The notes: generated from the letters alone by a model not told the origin. A DNA stretch of 64,000 nt from Symbiodinium natans (GCA_905221605.1 CAJNDS010000369.1:865037-929036), one strand, 5' to 3'; shown: positions 18,201 to 25,960, counted from the stretch's first letter. Numbers and translations are program-made.

Positions 18201-21092
18201 CGCGTGTAGGGGAGCTCCGGCAGAAACCGCGGGAAGAAATGCCTGGTGAGCCTGCCGTGAGGCTCATGCATAGGAGGTGTCGCTTGCAGCCCAGGTCATT
18301 TCGACATGATCGCAGGGAGGCTGAGATATGGCGACTGCGACTGGGATCAAACCCTAAGTTTACCCAAAAAGCCCCCCCCCCCCCCCCCCCCCCCAAACTC
18401 CCACAGACCGACCTTCAGAACCCCAATCCTACTTTTTTCTGCAGATGATCTCCAAACAACCCCTTACCGGAGCTTGAGGTCTAGCCTACAAAAAAGGGTA
18501 AGTTTGGGGGTTCTTATGGTAGGCCCGAAGTCTGCTCCCTCGCTTGGAACCCAAAGCAGCCCAGCCAAAAAGTCCCGATCTCTGCACCAAAGCCGTGCCT
18601 TTCAGCACGCCAAGAACCCTAAATCTGAAACCCTAAACCCTAAACCCTAAACCCTAGACCCTACACCCAAAACCCAAAACCCCAAACCCTAAACCCTAAA
18701 CCCTCAACCCTAAACCCTAACCCTAAACCCCAAACCCCAAATCTGCACGAACCTCTCCACCACCGCCCAGACTACTGGGCCTCTGTCGTCGCGATCATCG
18801 CCCTGGCGTGGTGGTTGGCAGCAGGGCCGACGTTGTCAGCTGGCGCGCAAAAACAGAGGGTTTAGGCCCTAAACCCTAAACCCTAAGCCCGAAACCCTAA
18901 ACCCTAAACCCGAAAACCCTAAAGCAACCGAACCCTCAGAGCGTCTTGGGGGCAACCATAGAGAAGCCCAGAAGCCTGCTTTGTGTAGGTCTCCTAACAA
19001 GCCTGTAAGGGGTTTTTGAAGTAATAGCCACTGCAAAGCTGCTTTACTGCAGGGCTTGGGCTGGCAAAGCAAGAGAACCTGTCCGAAACCCTAAACCCTA
19101 AACCCTAAACCCTAAACCCTAAACCCTAAACCCTAAACCCTAAACCCTAAACCCTAAACCCTAAACCCTACAGCACAGGTTTGCCCTGCCTGCCCTTGTC
19201 GCAGATGGCTTGCTCCGGAAAGGAGACCTCTCCTGGCCGATGCCTTGGAGAACTCTTGACTTTAAAACGCGTTTAGGGTTTAGGTAGGCTTTAGGGCTAC
19301 GACTTAGTAGTAGAGTAGGTGGCCTTATAGCCTTTTCGGGGGGACTAGTTTTCCCTAGAAGACTGGATAACTAGGTTGGAGCTTATGGCATTTCAGGAGG
19401 CGTGAGCTGAAAGAAGATCCCTTCAGGCTTTCAGACTTTAAAACCCTAAACCCTAAACCCGAAACCGGTTCCAGGACACGGATTTCAGTCAAGGCCATGC
19501 AGCCCCAAGTGTTGTATGAACCAGTGAACTTGACCCTTCTCTCCAGGTAACCCTAAACCCTAAACCCTAAACCCTAAACCCTAAACCCTAAACCCTAAAC
19601 CCTAAACCCTAAACCCTAAACCCTAAACCCTAAACTTACCTGGAGAGGAGGAGCCTGTAACCCACGGAAGCCCTGAGTAGCGGAGCTGTGTTTGGAGCTG
19701 GGACATGCTTGAACCCTAAACCCTAAACCCTAAACCCTCAACCCTAAACCCTAAACCCTAAACCCCAAACCCTTAACCCTAAACCCTAATCCTAGGGATG
19801 ATTGTGGGGTTTAGAGAAGCTGCCGAGGCGCGACATCGGCATCACGCTGTGCGGCTCCTCATTGCTGGTGATGGTCTCCGTGGCGACAGTGGCCTTCCAA
19901 TATGTGCCGGAGCCTGCAGACAGAAAAACCCCTCTTTCTCGGGCGTTGCAATGTGTCCGCGCGCACAAGTTAGTAGATATAATTTGCTTTAAACAGGAAA
20001 CCCCGTATGTTGCTTTATTGTATATATATGTGTGTATATATATATATGAAATGGTTCTATGTGTTTGCTTATGTTTGTTTACTTATGTGATTGTGTTTGT
20101 ATGCGTACATATACATACCATGCCCATGAAAAAATACATCCACAAGCCCCGAAGTGCCTTGAACTTTCCGGATTTAGGGTTTAGGGTTTAGGGTTTCAAC
20201 CCTAAGCCCTAAATCAAGACCTTTGAGGGGCACTCGACTTTGGGAGATGTCTGGGCTTAGGCCATGCATAGCCTGTAATAACCTAAGGCTCGAAATCCCT
20301 AAACCCTAAACCCTAAACTTGGGGTACAGGCCTGCATTCCGGCGTAAAAGAGTACATCGCCCTACATAGCCCTGTCATGGCATCGTTCTGGTCTTACAAG
20401 AAGCCTCTGTTGCGGTATGGCGGGACCTAGCCTTGGGGACCCAAATGAACCCCAAAACTGGAGTCAGATTCCCTAATATGAACCATAAACCCCCTAAACC
20501 CTAAACCCTACAACCCAAGCCCGAAACCCTAAGCCCTAAGCCCTAAACCCTAAACCCTTTCGGGGTTCCTTCAGTATCTGGCCGAGGTGTGCGTTCAGTG
20601 TTTTCCCAGCCCGTTGCTGGGCGCCTTGTGCTTCGCTACAACCGTCCTGATGGTAGCGCTCTGTGACGCGACACTGAAAGGGCGGGGGGGGGGGGGGGGG
20701 TTAGGGTTTAGGGTTTAGAGTTTAAGGTTTAGAGCTTAGGGTTTCGGGTTTAGGGTTCTGGGATGCCCAGAGGGAGTGCGGTTCGGGCTCAGGGATTCTC
20801 AGGGGAAGGGACGCTTTGGAGTGAAGTATGTGGAAGAAGTAAGGTTTTGCGTGATCAGTTCCAGAGGGCATGCAGCTTTCAAGGCCCTAAACCCTGAACC
20901 CTAAACCCTAAACCCTATACAAACCCTAAACCCCATACAAACCCTATACAAACCCTAAACCGAAACCGTGGGATTGATTTGAACGATTCTTGCAAATCTG
21001 CACGAACTTGAGGTGTCTGGTGCCCCCGATCGAAAAAGGCGCCTGAGTCGGACGAGGAGACGACGGAAAGTGAGGAGTCTTGTGACACCTAG
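9101..21092 (+). CDS. Multi-exon gene: multipass membrane protein of an uncharacterised dinoflagellate-type family
   Basis: Span of a gene read as at least sixteen small exons listed separately below. In order they give an N-terminal hydrophobic part, IHQHDGTLKMEGILNIGA, SRSLLVLWDQTYVERLWC followed by IFELAAFLK, a membrane segment, DQLRGFRAEDAKCLCC, TVKDCIRTWFGS, three or four membrane segments, and an acidic Ser/Glu tail ending in TAG. From memory, predicted dinoflagellate proteins share IHQ...EGI..LGAFL, SR.L.VLW...Y..RLWC.FEL, F...DAKC.CC and I.TWFGS in this order. I know no function for them. All introns carry telomere-type repeats. Exon edges are by eye, some exons are surely missing, and the true start is unknown (possibly upstream of 9101). 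Confidence 0.75.
9584..9712 (+). CDS. Membrane-gene exon (probable)
   Basis: Acceptor TTTGCTCTAG, then MRMLDFIPQDRALLSYVAAL and ASAAGRLSGSDLHFDYVKKE, ending before GTTTGG. 43 open codons, the longest in this part. Confidence 0.6.
9807..9913 (+). CDS. Membrane-gene exon (probable)
   Basis: Frame QTAKLHDRYFPGYPVSSLPP then RERNLDPTLSLFMDP, meeting GTATGATG. The last 14 bases (9900-9913, TTCATGGATCCGAA) recur at 10008-10021 beyond a telomere-type insert. Confidence 0.55.
10057..10123 (+). CDS. Membrane-gene exon: IHQHDGT...EGIL motif
   Basis: After GCTGAG the frame reads IHQHDGTLKMEGILNIGAIM then K. The preceding split codon would be Cys if the previous exon ends in T, giving CIHQ as in the remembered family. 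The donor is probably AA before GCCCGAC. Confidence 0.75.
10217..10250 (+). CDS. Doubtful exon between two motif exons
   Basis: Frame YLGIRKRVWGA before GTATTG. It lies between the EGIL and LVLWD exons, where the family needs nothing, so it may be chance or an alternative exon. Confidence 0.2.
10300..10845. repeat. Degenerate telomere-type block
   Basis: TTAGGG variants to 10415, then a run of AAAACCCT units (10505-10610), then CCCTAAA with GGGGCAAAAAGCCCTTTCTG repeated two or three times. Intron of the membrane gene. Confidence 0.85.
10864..10911 (+). CDS. Membrane-gene exon: SRSLLVLWDQTYVER
   Basis: After GCAAAG the frame reads KSRSLLVLWDQTYVE plus two bases of an Arg codon, and the intron starts GCTCGG (GC donor). 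Joining to 11833 restores AGG CTT TGG, giving ERLWC, so donor and acceptor both read AG then GCT. Confidence 0.85.
10919..10990. repeat. TTTAGGG array at intron 5' end
   Basis: About ten units starting eight bases after the GC donor. CCCTAAA arrays occur later in the same intron at 11123-11178 and beyond. Confidence 0.95.
11315..11404 (+). CDS. Exon-like island inside an intron (doubtful)
   Basis: Frame LTVVELLARNEEPDTERPRN then SPRALAFDT is open and coding-like, but it lies inside the intron that separates two well-supported motif exons. It could be chance or an alternative exon. Confidence 0.25.
11485..11800. repeat. Two related copies of a short dispersed element
   Basis: TAGCAGTCCAGAAGGGATTC ... 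TAGTAAGGACT near 11496-11550 and GACAGTCCTGAATAGGAATT ... GAGAAAGGACTG near 11704-11760 match each other and a third copy near 34818-34880 (GACAGTCCTTCATAGGGATT). Ends look inverted (AGTCCT / AGGACT). Confidence 0.65.
11833..11908 (+). CDS. Membrane-gene exon: LWCIFELAAFLK
   Basis: After GCCAG the frame reads LWCIFELAAFLKPCCTFMPF and then NPAC. The first base completes the Arg codon begun at 10910. The 3' edge is uncertain: it may end after FLK at 11876. Confidence 0.85.
11910..13050. other. Long intron of membrane gene
   Basis: CCCTAAA units at 11915-11995, 12565-12590 and 12925-13030, and an AT microsatellite at 12300-12372. The stretch 12590-12910 is unique and shows no convincing exon. 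Confidence 0.55.
13057..13143 (+). CDS. Membrane-gene exon: transmembrane segment
   Basis: After GTCAAG the frame reads VFSSFDLLVPYVSMIPVIIK then FVLIAPWPK, ending in phase 0 before GTATGT. A hydrophobic run of about 20 residues. Both splice edges are good. Confidence 0.8.
13407..13502 (+). CDS. Membrane-gene exon with GC donor
   Basis: Frame EHPQNWIVEKVPASCFLTGM then FCRYYRAIQHMQ, ending CAG before GCGTCC (GC donor). Flanked upstream by TTTATAGGG-type repeats. Coding composition strong; 5' edge not fixed. Confidence 0.65.
13510..15090. other. Long intron with family D element
   Basis: Unique text 13530-14460 with several weak open frames on both strands, CCCGAAA/CCCTAAA at 14499-14540 and 14930-15085, and a family D element copy at about 14756-14890 (ATTCTTCCTGATAAGGGCAA ... 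GGGGTTCTTAAGCAAA). No supported exon. Confidence 0.5.
15096..15122 (+). CDS. Membrane-gene exon: DQLRGFRAE
   Basis: After CCATCAG the frame reads DQLRGFRAE and the intron starts GCTGGC (GC donor after AG). Joined to 15714 in phase 0 it gives LRGFRAEDAKCLCC, matching the remembered pattern LR.F...DAKC.CC. Only 27 nt, so unusually short. Confidence 0.7.
15185..15440. repeat. TTTATAGGG/TTTAGAGGG/TTTAGGG block
   Basis: About thirty units of three variants in sequence, near the 5' end of the intron 15123-15713. CCCTAAA units lie at its 3' end. Confidence 0.95.
15714..15758 (+). CDS. Membrane-gene exon: DAKCLCCSLGH
   Basis: After CCTGTAG the frame reads DAKCLCCSLGHDENE, probably ending at AG before GCATTG (GC donor), though it stays open to ALAK. 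A Cys-rich metal-site-like motif. Confidence 0.8.
16310..16395. repeat. Tandem duplication, about 46 bp
   Basis: TACTTCACAGTCCCCTAGAA ... TTGCTCTTCTAGGGTTGA at 16310-16347 and again, slightly diverged, at 16356-16395. Within an intron of the membrane gene. Confidence 0.85.
16429..16482 (+). CDS. Membrane-gene exon: DR...V motif
   Basis: Frame EHLDRPGFVTEELCWTVK ends in phase 0 before GTTTAGGG, a donor made of telomere-type text. Joined in phase 0 to 17092 it reads TVKDCIRTWFGS. 5' edge uncertain. Confidence 0.65.
16483..16617. repeat. TTTAAGG variant array
   Basis: About sixteen units of GTTTAAGG, starting exactly at the donor of the previous exon. Confidence 0.95.
17092..17283 (+). CDS. 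Membrane-gene exon: DCIRTWFGS
   Basis: Acceptor CCCCAAACAG made of telomere-type text, then DCIRTWFGSVSSFE. The frame stays open for 64 codons to GTGAAG before GTATTT, but a donor at 17119 (GTGTCT) would give a nine-codon exon. Strand and frame are secure, length is not. Confidence 0.75.
17290..18740. other. Intron-rich stretch with weak exon candidates
   Basis: It contains a family C element (17985-18066), poly-C at 18370-18394 and open frames at 18068-18108 (VVLHIIDWCIRSR) and 18209-18350 (KPREEMPGEPAVRLMHRR part). None is anchored by a motif. Confidence 0.4.
17985..18066. mobile_element. Family C inverted-repeat element
   Basis: AAACCTACTTTGTAC ... AGGATTTCTTGCGCAGCCTA ... GTAGGCTTTGGGTTCTTAA. 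It shares ends and middle with copies at 4371, 54978 and 62482. Confidence 0.7.
18749..18850 (+). CDS. Membrane-gene exon: transmembrane segment
   Basis: Frame EPLHHRPDYWASVVAIIALA then WWLAAGPTLSAG, containing one clear membrane helix. Start may be after CGCCCAG at 18770. Strong coding composition. Confidence 0.65.
19084..19170. repeat. CCCTAAA array
   Basis: About twelve units; a second array of similar size lies at 19552-19637. Confidence 0.95.
19814..19918 (+). CDS. Membrane-gene exon: transmembrane segment
   Basis: After GGTTTAG the frame reads EKLPRRDIGITLCGSSLLVM then VSVATVAFQYVPEPA. It has one membrane helix with an Arg pair before it. The frame stays open further, so the 3' edge is a guess at a CTGCAG. 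Confidence 0.7.
20345..20414 (+). CDS. Membrane-gene exon
   Basis: Frame VKEYIALHSPVMASFWSYKK then PLL, ending before GTATGG. Coding-like; 5' edge uncertain. Confidence 0.5.
20576..20680 (+). CDS. Membrane-gene exon: transmembrane segment
   Basis: Acceptor GGTTCCTTCAG, then YLAEVCVQCFPSPLLGALCF and ATTVLMVALCDATLK. One membrane helix. The 3' edge lies in or just before a G run. Confidence 0.7.
21013..21092 (+). CDS. Membrane-gene last exon: acidic tail
   Basis: After CTTGAG the frame reads VWCPRSKKAPESDEETTESE then ESCDT and TAG at 21090. An acidic Ser/Thr/Glu tail is typical of a cytosolic C-terminus. A second frame is also open here. Confidence 0.6.
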
Positions 21093-21190
21093 ACCCGACG
21101 TACCGGTTCGGAGAATTTTCTCAGGGGTTTAGGGATTGGGGTTTAGGCTTTAGGGTTTAGGGCTACGTAGAGTTGATTGTAAGGTTTTCA

Positions 21191-21218
21191 CCACCTGATG
21201 TGCGGGCACATCAGGTGG
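21191..21218. other. Perfect 13-bp hairpin
   Basis: CCACCTGATGTGC, a 2-base loop GG, then GCACATCAGGTGG. It lies about 100 bp after the probable stop codon of the membrane gene. Termination or processing role is only a guess. Confidence 0.9.
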
Positions 21219-21229
21219 CCGAGTGGGCT

Positions 21230-22280
21230 TATGGCCGTCAGGTTTTCTGGGTTGGGGTTCCGGGTAGCGTCAAATGTACAGTTTGGGTTGGATAACGCTC
21301 TTTCATGAGCTTCGGCATGAGCCACTTACCGAAAACGGGTTCAGGGGACATTTCCTACGAAGGGTTTGGGTGAGCTTCTGCTTTCCTGAGGGCCACGGTC
21401 TTCCTGGCCCATGCCTTTAGGTTTTGTGCTGCCCTCACGCAGTGGTAGGCTTGTTCCATGAGGAACACCATCTTTGCGTTGTCGGCTGGCGAAGGGTTCA
21501 CCAAACAATGCCCAAAGATGGGCGGCCATTTTCGGCCACTGCATGCGCATGTAGGGAGGGTCATGAGCCCGAGGTCAAGTCCGGAAGGAAGCAATCCCGA
21601 ATCTTTAGGCCCCAAAGTCCTACAGGAGTGGTGTGTGTGAGGCGTCAGCTAGGCGGGTCACAAACAACAGCCAAAAACCCACAGACCCTAAGCCCTAAAA
21701 ACCCCTCCGCAAAAATCGACTCGATACCATGTCGGGCATCCAAAGTGTGGCTCTGTCTAACGCAGCATCGTGTTGTAAAAGGCTGAAACCCGAAGCCCTA
21801 GAATCCTGCATCCCTAGTTTAGGGTTCAGGGTTCAGGGTTCAGGGTTCAGGGTTCAGGGTTTAGGGTTTGGGATGTAGGGTTTAGGGTTGGAACCCCAGA
21901 AACCTAAAACCCTGAACCCTGTAGGTTTTTTTGTTTTTTTTTTTCGGGTTTTAGGGTTTTTAGTGTTTTTAGTGTTTTCAGGCTTTTTAGGGTTTTTAGG
22001 GTTTTTAGGGTTTTTAGGGTTTTTAGGGAAAAAAACAAGTGTCTTTAGGGTTTTAAGGGATTTTTGGGATTTTAGGGCTTTTAGGGTTTTTAGGGTTTTT
22101 AGGGTTTAGGGTTTAGTTACGTAGGTCTTAGGGCCCTTTGTTTGTGGGAAAGGGGCTCAGGGCTTAGGGCTCTTTGGGGCTTGGGGCGTTTTAGGGCTGA
22201 GGGTTTAGGGTTTAGGGTTTTTGGGTATCGAGGCGGGCGAAGTCTCTTGGAAAAAAGGGTTTTAGGGATTAGGGCTTTTG
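21230..22280. other. Intergenic or intronic region
   Basis: The minus frame 21355-21615 (86 codons, with NPSPADNAKMVFLMEQAYHC) is protein-like but unanchored. From 21940 to 22110 runs a TTTTTAGGG repeat that translates as Phe-Leu-Gly triplets. Nothing else is supported. Confidence 0.4.
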
Positions 22281-22289
22281 GTTTGCTAT

Positions 22290-22410
22290 GGTTTTGTGAA
22301 GCCACGGAAGTATGAAGCGGCCGGTCAGGCGAGCTCTTTTCTACATGCGCTGTATTCTGGTGTGCAGAGCTTGCGGATGAGGATTCCGTGCGCCAAGCGC
22401 ACGAATCTCC
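22290..22410 (+). CDS. Exon-like island with GTAAGT donor
   Basis: Frame PRKYEAAGQASSFLHALYSG then VQSLRMRIPCAKRTNL, meeting GTAAGT. The frame stays open past the donor to 22484. Opens a new + strand exon series after the membrane gene. Confidence 0.55.
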
Positions 22411-22580
22411 GTAAGTGCCGTTGCCAACACTTTGTTGCGCAATCAGCGGTCCCGGGTGTTCTTGGGGTCCGAATTGCAGGTTGAGGGTTTAGGGTTTAGG
22501 GTTTAGGGTTTAGGGTTTCGGGCCAAGGCAAGGCCGAAGCACCTTGACCCCAAGGCCTAGTATATGGGCTAAATGGGGTC

Positions 22581-22654
22581 GAGGCAAAGGTTCTGGTCTT
22601 GGCCGCTCTGGAAAAGTCTCTGGGGCTCTCCGACAAGCTTCCGAAAGAGAATTG
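22581..22654 (+). CDS. Exon-like island
   Basis: Frame EAKVLVLAALEKSLGLSDKL then PKEN, ending before GTTTAGGG. Strongly coding-like; unknown family. Confidence 0.55.
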
Positions 22655-22750
22655 GTTTAGGGTGTAGGTTTAGGGTTTAGGGTTTAGGGTTTAGGGTTTA
22701 GGGTTTAGGGTTTAGGGTTTAGGGTCTGGGAAGCAGAGGACGGGCTTCAG

Positions 22751-22818
22751 ACCGTTTGATGTTCCAGAGCTGTCGGTGGCAAAAAAAGCGATCTTACTTC
22801 CGGGGGAGTGCCTTCGAC
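22751..22818 (+). CDS. Exon-like island
   Basis: After GGCTTCAG the frame reads PFDVPELSVAKKAILLPGEC then LR, meeting GTGGAA. Unknown family. Confidence 0.5.
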
Positions 22819-22871
22819 GTGGAACTCCCCTAAACCCTAAACCCTATAAGCCCTAAGCCCTAAACCCCACC

Positions 22872-23039
22872 CACTTGACCATTGTCCCCCCTTTGGAGCC
22901 AACAGAGGATCACATGCCCCCAAGGTTCGATGAAAAAGGGTTTGGGGTTGAACCAGCCCTTAAAGCCCTTTTGGGGCACATGTGGTGCCAAGGGGTCAGT
23001 CTGCCCCTGCCCGGTGAAAATTGGCGTGCGCGCCCCTGA
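22872..23039 (+). CDS. Longer exon-like island, 55 codons
   Basis: Frame HLTIVPPLEPTEDHMPPRFD, EKGFGVEPALKALLGHMWCQ, GVSLPLPGENWRARP then TGA. It has no ATG near its start, so a start-codon-based scan would miss it. It probably continues the series 22581 and 22751. Product not recognised. Confidence 0.55.
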   Translation, partial: HLTIVPPLEPTEDHMPPRFDEKGFGVEPALKALLGHMWCQGVSLPLPGENWRARP

Positions 23040-23412
23040 TCCGAAGCCCTAGAGGTAGGTAGACAGCGTGACCCCGTGTCGACCCACCAAACGTTCAGGT
23101 AACCTTCGGTTCTATGGTGTAGGGTGTTAGGAATTGGGTTTAGTCAGCCAGAAATCAGGTTCGCTGGGAACAAAGCGAGTAGTTCGGGGTAGATGAGCGG
23201 TGTTTTCGGAAATGCACATAATGCAAAGCCTCTCACGCGAACGACTGTCTTTTCATGCAAGCATCACCCTGATACCCTAAACCCTGTCATCCCAAAACGC
23301 CAAATAATCCCTAAACCGAATGTAGGGTTATGGGAATGAGGACCCAAAAGACACGCCAAAACACTGTCCCTAGACCCTAAACCCTACAATCCTTCTTGTG
23401 GGTAGGGTACGC

Positions 23413-23495
23413 CCCCCCCGCCCCCCCCACCCCCCCCCCCCCCCCCCCCCCCCGCCCCCCCCCCCCCCCCCCCCCCCCCCCACCCCCCCCCCCCC

Positions 23496-23532
<37 letters not shown>

Positions 23533-23556
23533 ACCCCCCCCCCCCCCCCCAAAAAA
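23413..23556. repeat. Poly-C tract of about 140 bp ending in poly-A
   Basis: Almost pure C with scattered A or G, then AAAAAA. Apparent Pro- or Gly-only ORFs on both strands are artefacts. Assembly length here is likely unreliable. Confidence 0.95.
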
Positions 23557-23629
23557 CATCAAACAGAGTAGCCACATTTTTTCGGCACCTCCAGCAAGGC
23601 CCCCCCCCCCTCCCCCTCCCTAAGGCCAG

Positions 23630-23695
23630 CAGCCGGTGAAGACGAACAACTTCCTTGATAGGGGGGTCGTGGAGTGGTGCTTTGAAAAGGTTCAA
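23630..23695 (+). CDS. Exon-like island
   Basis: After AAGGCCAG the frame reads QPVKTNNFLDRGVVEWCFEK then VQ and meets GTGGTG. Coding-like. Confidence 0.5.
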
Positions 23696-23833
23696 GTGGT
23701 GGGTTTGGGTTCAGGGTTGGTTCAGGGTTTAGAGTTTCGGGTGTAGGGTTTAAGGTTCAGGGTCCCAGAATACTCAAAACGATGATGAACCTAAAAGGAA
23801 GGAGGGTTTCAAAAGCAGCGTGGTAAGCCGCAG

Positions 23834-23943
23834 AGAAGCGGTTTTGTTTGGAGGCTGAATGTGCGCACGACGCCGCCGGAGCGATAGCCTCAGCTGCAGA
23901 AGCGCTTTTGAATATCCTATATGAATATGTGGTCACTGTCAAG
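23834..23943 (+). CDS. Exon-like island, Ala-rich helix
   Basis: After AAGCCGCAG the frame reads KRFCLEAECAHDAAGAIASA then AEALLNILYEYVVTVK, ending at AAG before a TTTAGGG block. The opposite strand is also open, but this frame has the better composition. Confidence 0.55.
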
Positions 23944-23999
23944 GGTTTAGGGTTTAGGGTTCAGGGTTTAGGGTTTAGGGTTTAGGGTTGGGCTACGCA

Positions 24000-24790
24000 T
24001 TATCATAGGATTTCCCAGAAAAGATGACAGCAGAAGTTAGAACCCCCCACCCCCTGCATTCTCCGAGAAAAGTCAGAGAATAAGCACTGGGTTTCGGTGC
24101 CCGAATAATTTGCAGCCCCGGCACCGTGCCCCGTAGCTACACAGCTTTGGCACTGAAACTTCAAACGCGGCAAAAGCGCAGTGCCGTCTTTTCTGTTAAG
24201 CCCTACAAAGGCCGGTGGCCTCTTTATCTGTGACCCTATACCCTAATATAGCCCCTAGATGCCCCGACAAGAGCCCCGAATAGATGCCCCTATAAAGCAG
24301 ATAGCCTACTTAAGACGCCACCAACCCACCTAGTCAGAGCCTACATCCGAAACTCTACAGAAGAAATCGTAGCAGAGGCGGCATGACTAGGGCCACTGCA
24401 CGCCGAGGTGGGTGGCAGCTACAGCTGGGCACTCAGGGGGTAGGCAGTTCTCGAAGTCCGAACTCAACCTATATGCCCCCTAAACCCTAAACCCTAAACC
24501 CTACACCCCAAACCCTAAACCCTAAACCCCCAAGTAACCGGGGCCCAAGTAAACGGGGCCATTCTACCCTACTACCCAGGGAACTCAAGGAGGACAAAAG
24601 GTGCAAATGATTCAGAGAATTGCGGGCTCTAGGCCTAGGACGTCTGGGGTTGTCAGTTGAGCTCTTTACCTGCCAAACCTCCAGATTTCTGTGCACGTCA
24701 GAGATTTCTTAACAAGAGCTTCAGTGACTTAGGGTTTAGGGTTTAAGGTTTAGGGTTGCTTGTTGATGTTGTGGGTTTGCCCAGCGTTCA
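24000..24790. other. Spacer with a few weak frames
   Basis: Mostly unique sequence with few telomere units (24480-24530, 24728-24757). A frame at 24148-24200 (LALKLQTRQKRSAVFSVK) and a tiny one at 24580-24602 before GTGCAA are possible but unsupported. Confidence 0.4.
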
Positions 24791-24795
24791 ATAAG

Positions 24796-24858
24796 GATTC
24801 GCCCACCTGGCACGTCTATCCCGACCCCTGCGACTGCAGAGCACGGTGTGGTGCCTAA
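24796..24858 (+). CDS. Exon-like island, Cys/Pro-rich
   Basis: After AATAAG the frame reads DSPTWHVYPDPCDCRARCGA then TAA. Could be a last exon or end at CTGCAG. Confidence 0.4.
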   Translation, partial: DSPTWHVYPDPCDCRARCGA

Positions 24859-25135
24859 CCCTAAACCCCAAACCGCGCGCGCCCCCCGCCCAGAAGTTAT
24901 GGCTTAACTTATAAAAGCTCACGTCGCGCTCCCCAAAAGGTCACGGCAACACCCGGAAACCCTGAAGACGCTAAGCCCCGGAACCCGAAAACCACAGACG
25001 AACCCCAAACCCCAAACCCCTAAACCCCTAAACCCCTAAACCCCTAAACTCCTAAACTCTAAACCCTAAACCCCTAACCCTAAACCCTAAACCCTAATTA
25101 AACCCTAAACCCTATAAACCCTAAACCCTAAACAG

Positions 25136-25196
25136 GCACCGCCTTGGAGCGCCAGAGCCGGTCACCAAGCTGTGGCGCGAATCTCAGCTTGCCTTG
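25136..25196 (+). CDS. Exon ending at a family A element
   Basis: Acceptor CCCCTAAACAG made of telomere-type text, then HRLGAPEPVTKLWRESQLAL in phase 0 up to GTAGTCCAG, the left end of a family A inverted-repeat element. Same layout as at 49637. Confidence 0.6.
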
Positions 25197-25370
25197 GTAG
25201 TCCAGTGGTGCCCTGCACCCTTTTTTGGGGGGTTTAGGGTTTAGTGTTTAGGGTTTGGGGTTTGGGGTTTGGGGTTTGGGGTTTAGGGTTTAGGGTCCAG
25301 TGGTTCCCTGAAAAAGTATCAAACCAAAAAGATGGTGCCCTTGTTATTATATGTTTACTGGGCTACTAAG
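25193..25370. mobile_element. Family A (introner-like) element with telomere insert
   Basis: Left end CTTGGTAGTCCAGTGGTGCC, right end CTGGGCTACTAAG. A TTTAGGG/TTTGGGG tract (25230-25293) interrupts it and is flanked by a near-perfect 15-bp duplication (25201-25215 and 25296-25310). GT at 25197 and AG at 25369-25370 would make it a 174-nt intron. Confidence 0.7.
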
Positions 25371-25480
25371 GTACCCATGTGGAGTCCTCTTGGAAACTTG
25401 CAAAACCCAAAAAAGGGTGCCCTTATTATAGTATGGTTCGTGGGAATCTCAGCTTGCGTAGGCATTGTTGGGGGTGTTAG
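25371..25480 (+). CDS. Exon-like continuation after family A element
   Basis: In phase 0 after the AG at 25370: VPMWSPLGNLQNPKKGALII then VWFVGISACVGIVGG. Part of this text (25403-25443) resembles the right half of a family A element, so it may itself be element-derived. Confidence 0.3.
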
Positions 25481-25694
25481 GGGTTTAGGGGTATTCGGGT
25501 TTACGAGTATCAGCACTAGGTTTTGGGGCTTAGGTTTTCTTAAGTTTTCGAGGTAGTATGTCTTTAGGAGTAATAATGTTTTTAGGGTCAGGGTTCTAGT
25601 TTAAGCCGTGGGGGCCTGCGGCTGATCTACCCGAGTCTGCCAGAGAGAGAGAGAGAGTTTGTTTTTGGTTTGGGTGTTCGGGGTAGTTGGCTAG

Positions 25695-25862
25695 GGATCT
25701 TCGGTTTTTTTTGGGGGGACTTACGTGGTGTTCGTTCTTTTCTTGTGCGCGTGTATCTGGGCCGAAGTAGTATTCCACACAGGCATCATGCAGAGAGCTG
25801 CCAGCATGACTCCTCTAGCCAGGCTCTCTGCTAAGCTGCTAGCCATGTTGAGGAATTCATAA
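25695..25862 (+). CDS. Last exon with transmembrane helix
   Basis: Frame GTYVVFVLFLCACIWAEVVF is followed by HTGIMQRAASMTPLARLSAK and LLAMLRNS, then TAA at 25860; 55 codons with no ATG near the start. One clear membrane helix then a basic tail suggests the C-terminus of a membrane protein. Confidence 0.5.
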   Translation, partial: GSSVFFGGTYVVFVLFLCACIWAEVVFHTGIMQRAASMTPLARLSAKLLAMLRNS

Positions 25863-25960
25863 ACCACCCTTTAATTCTTCTGGCGTGTAGTTTCATGTAT
25901 CAGGGAATCTTGACAACCATCCGTGGAAACTTCAAAAAACCAAAACCATGTCTTATGCCA

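Noticed and set aside
23370-23695. Gly-rich and Pro-rich ORFs on both strands
   Set aside because: They are translations of a poly-C tract. Only the island at 23630-23695 is kept.
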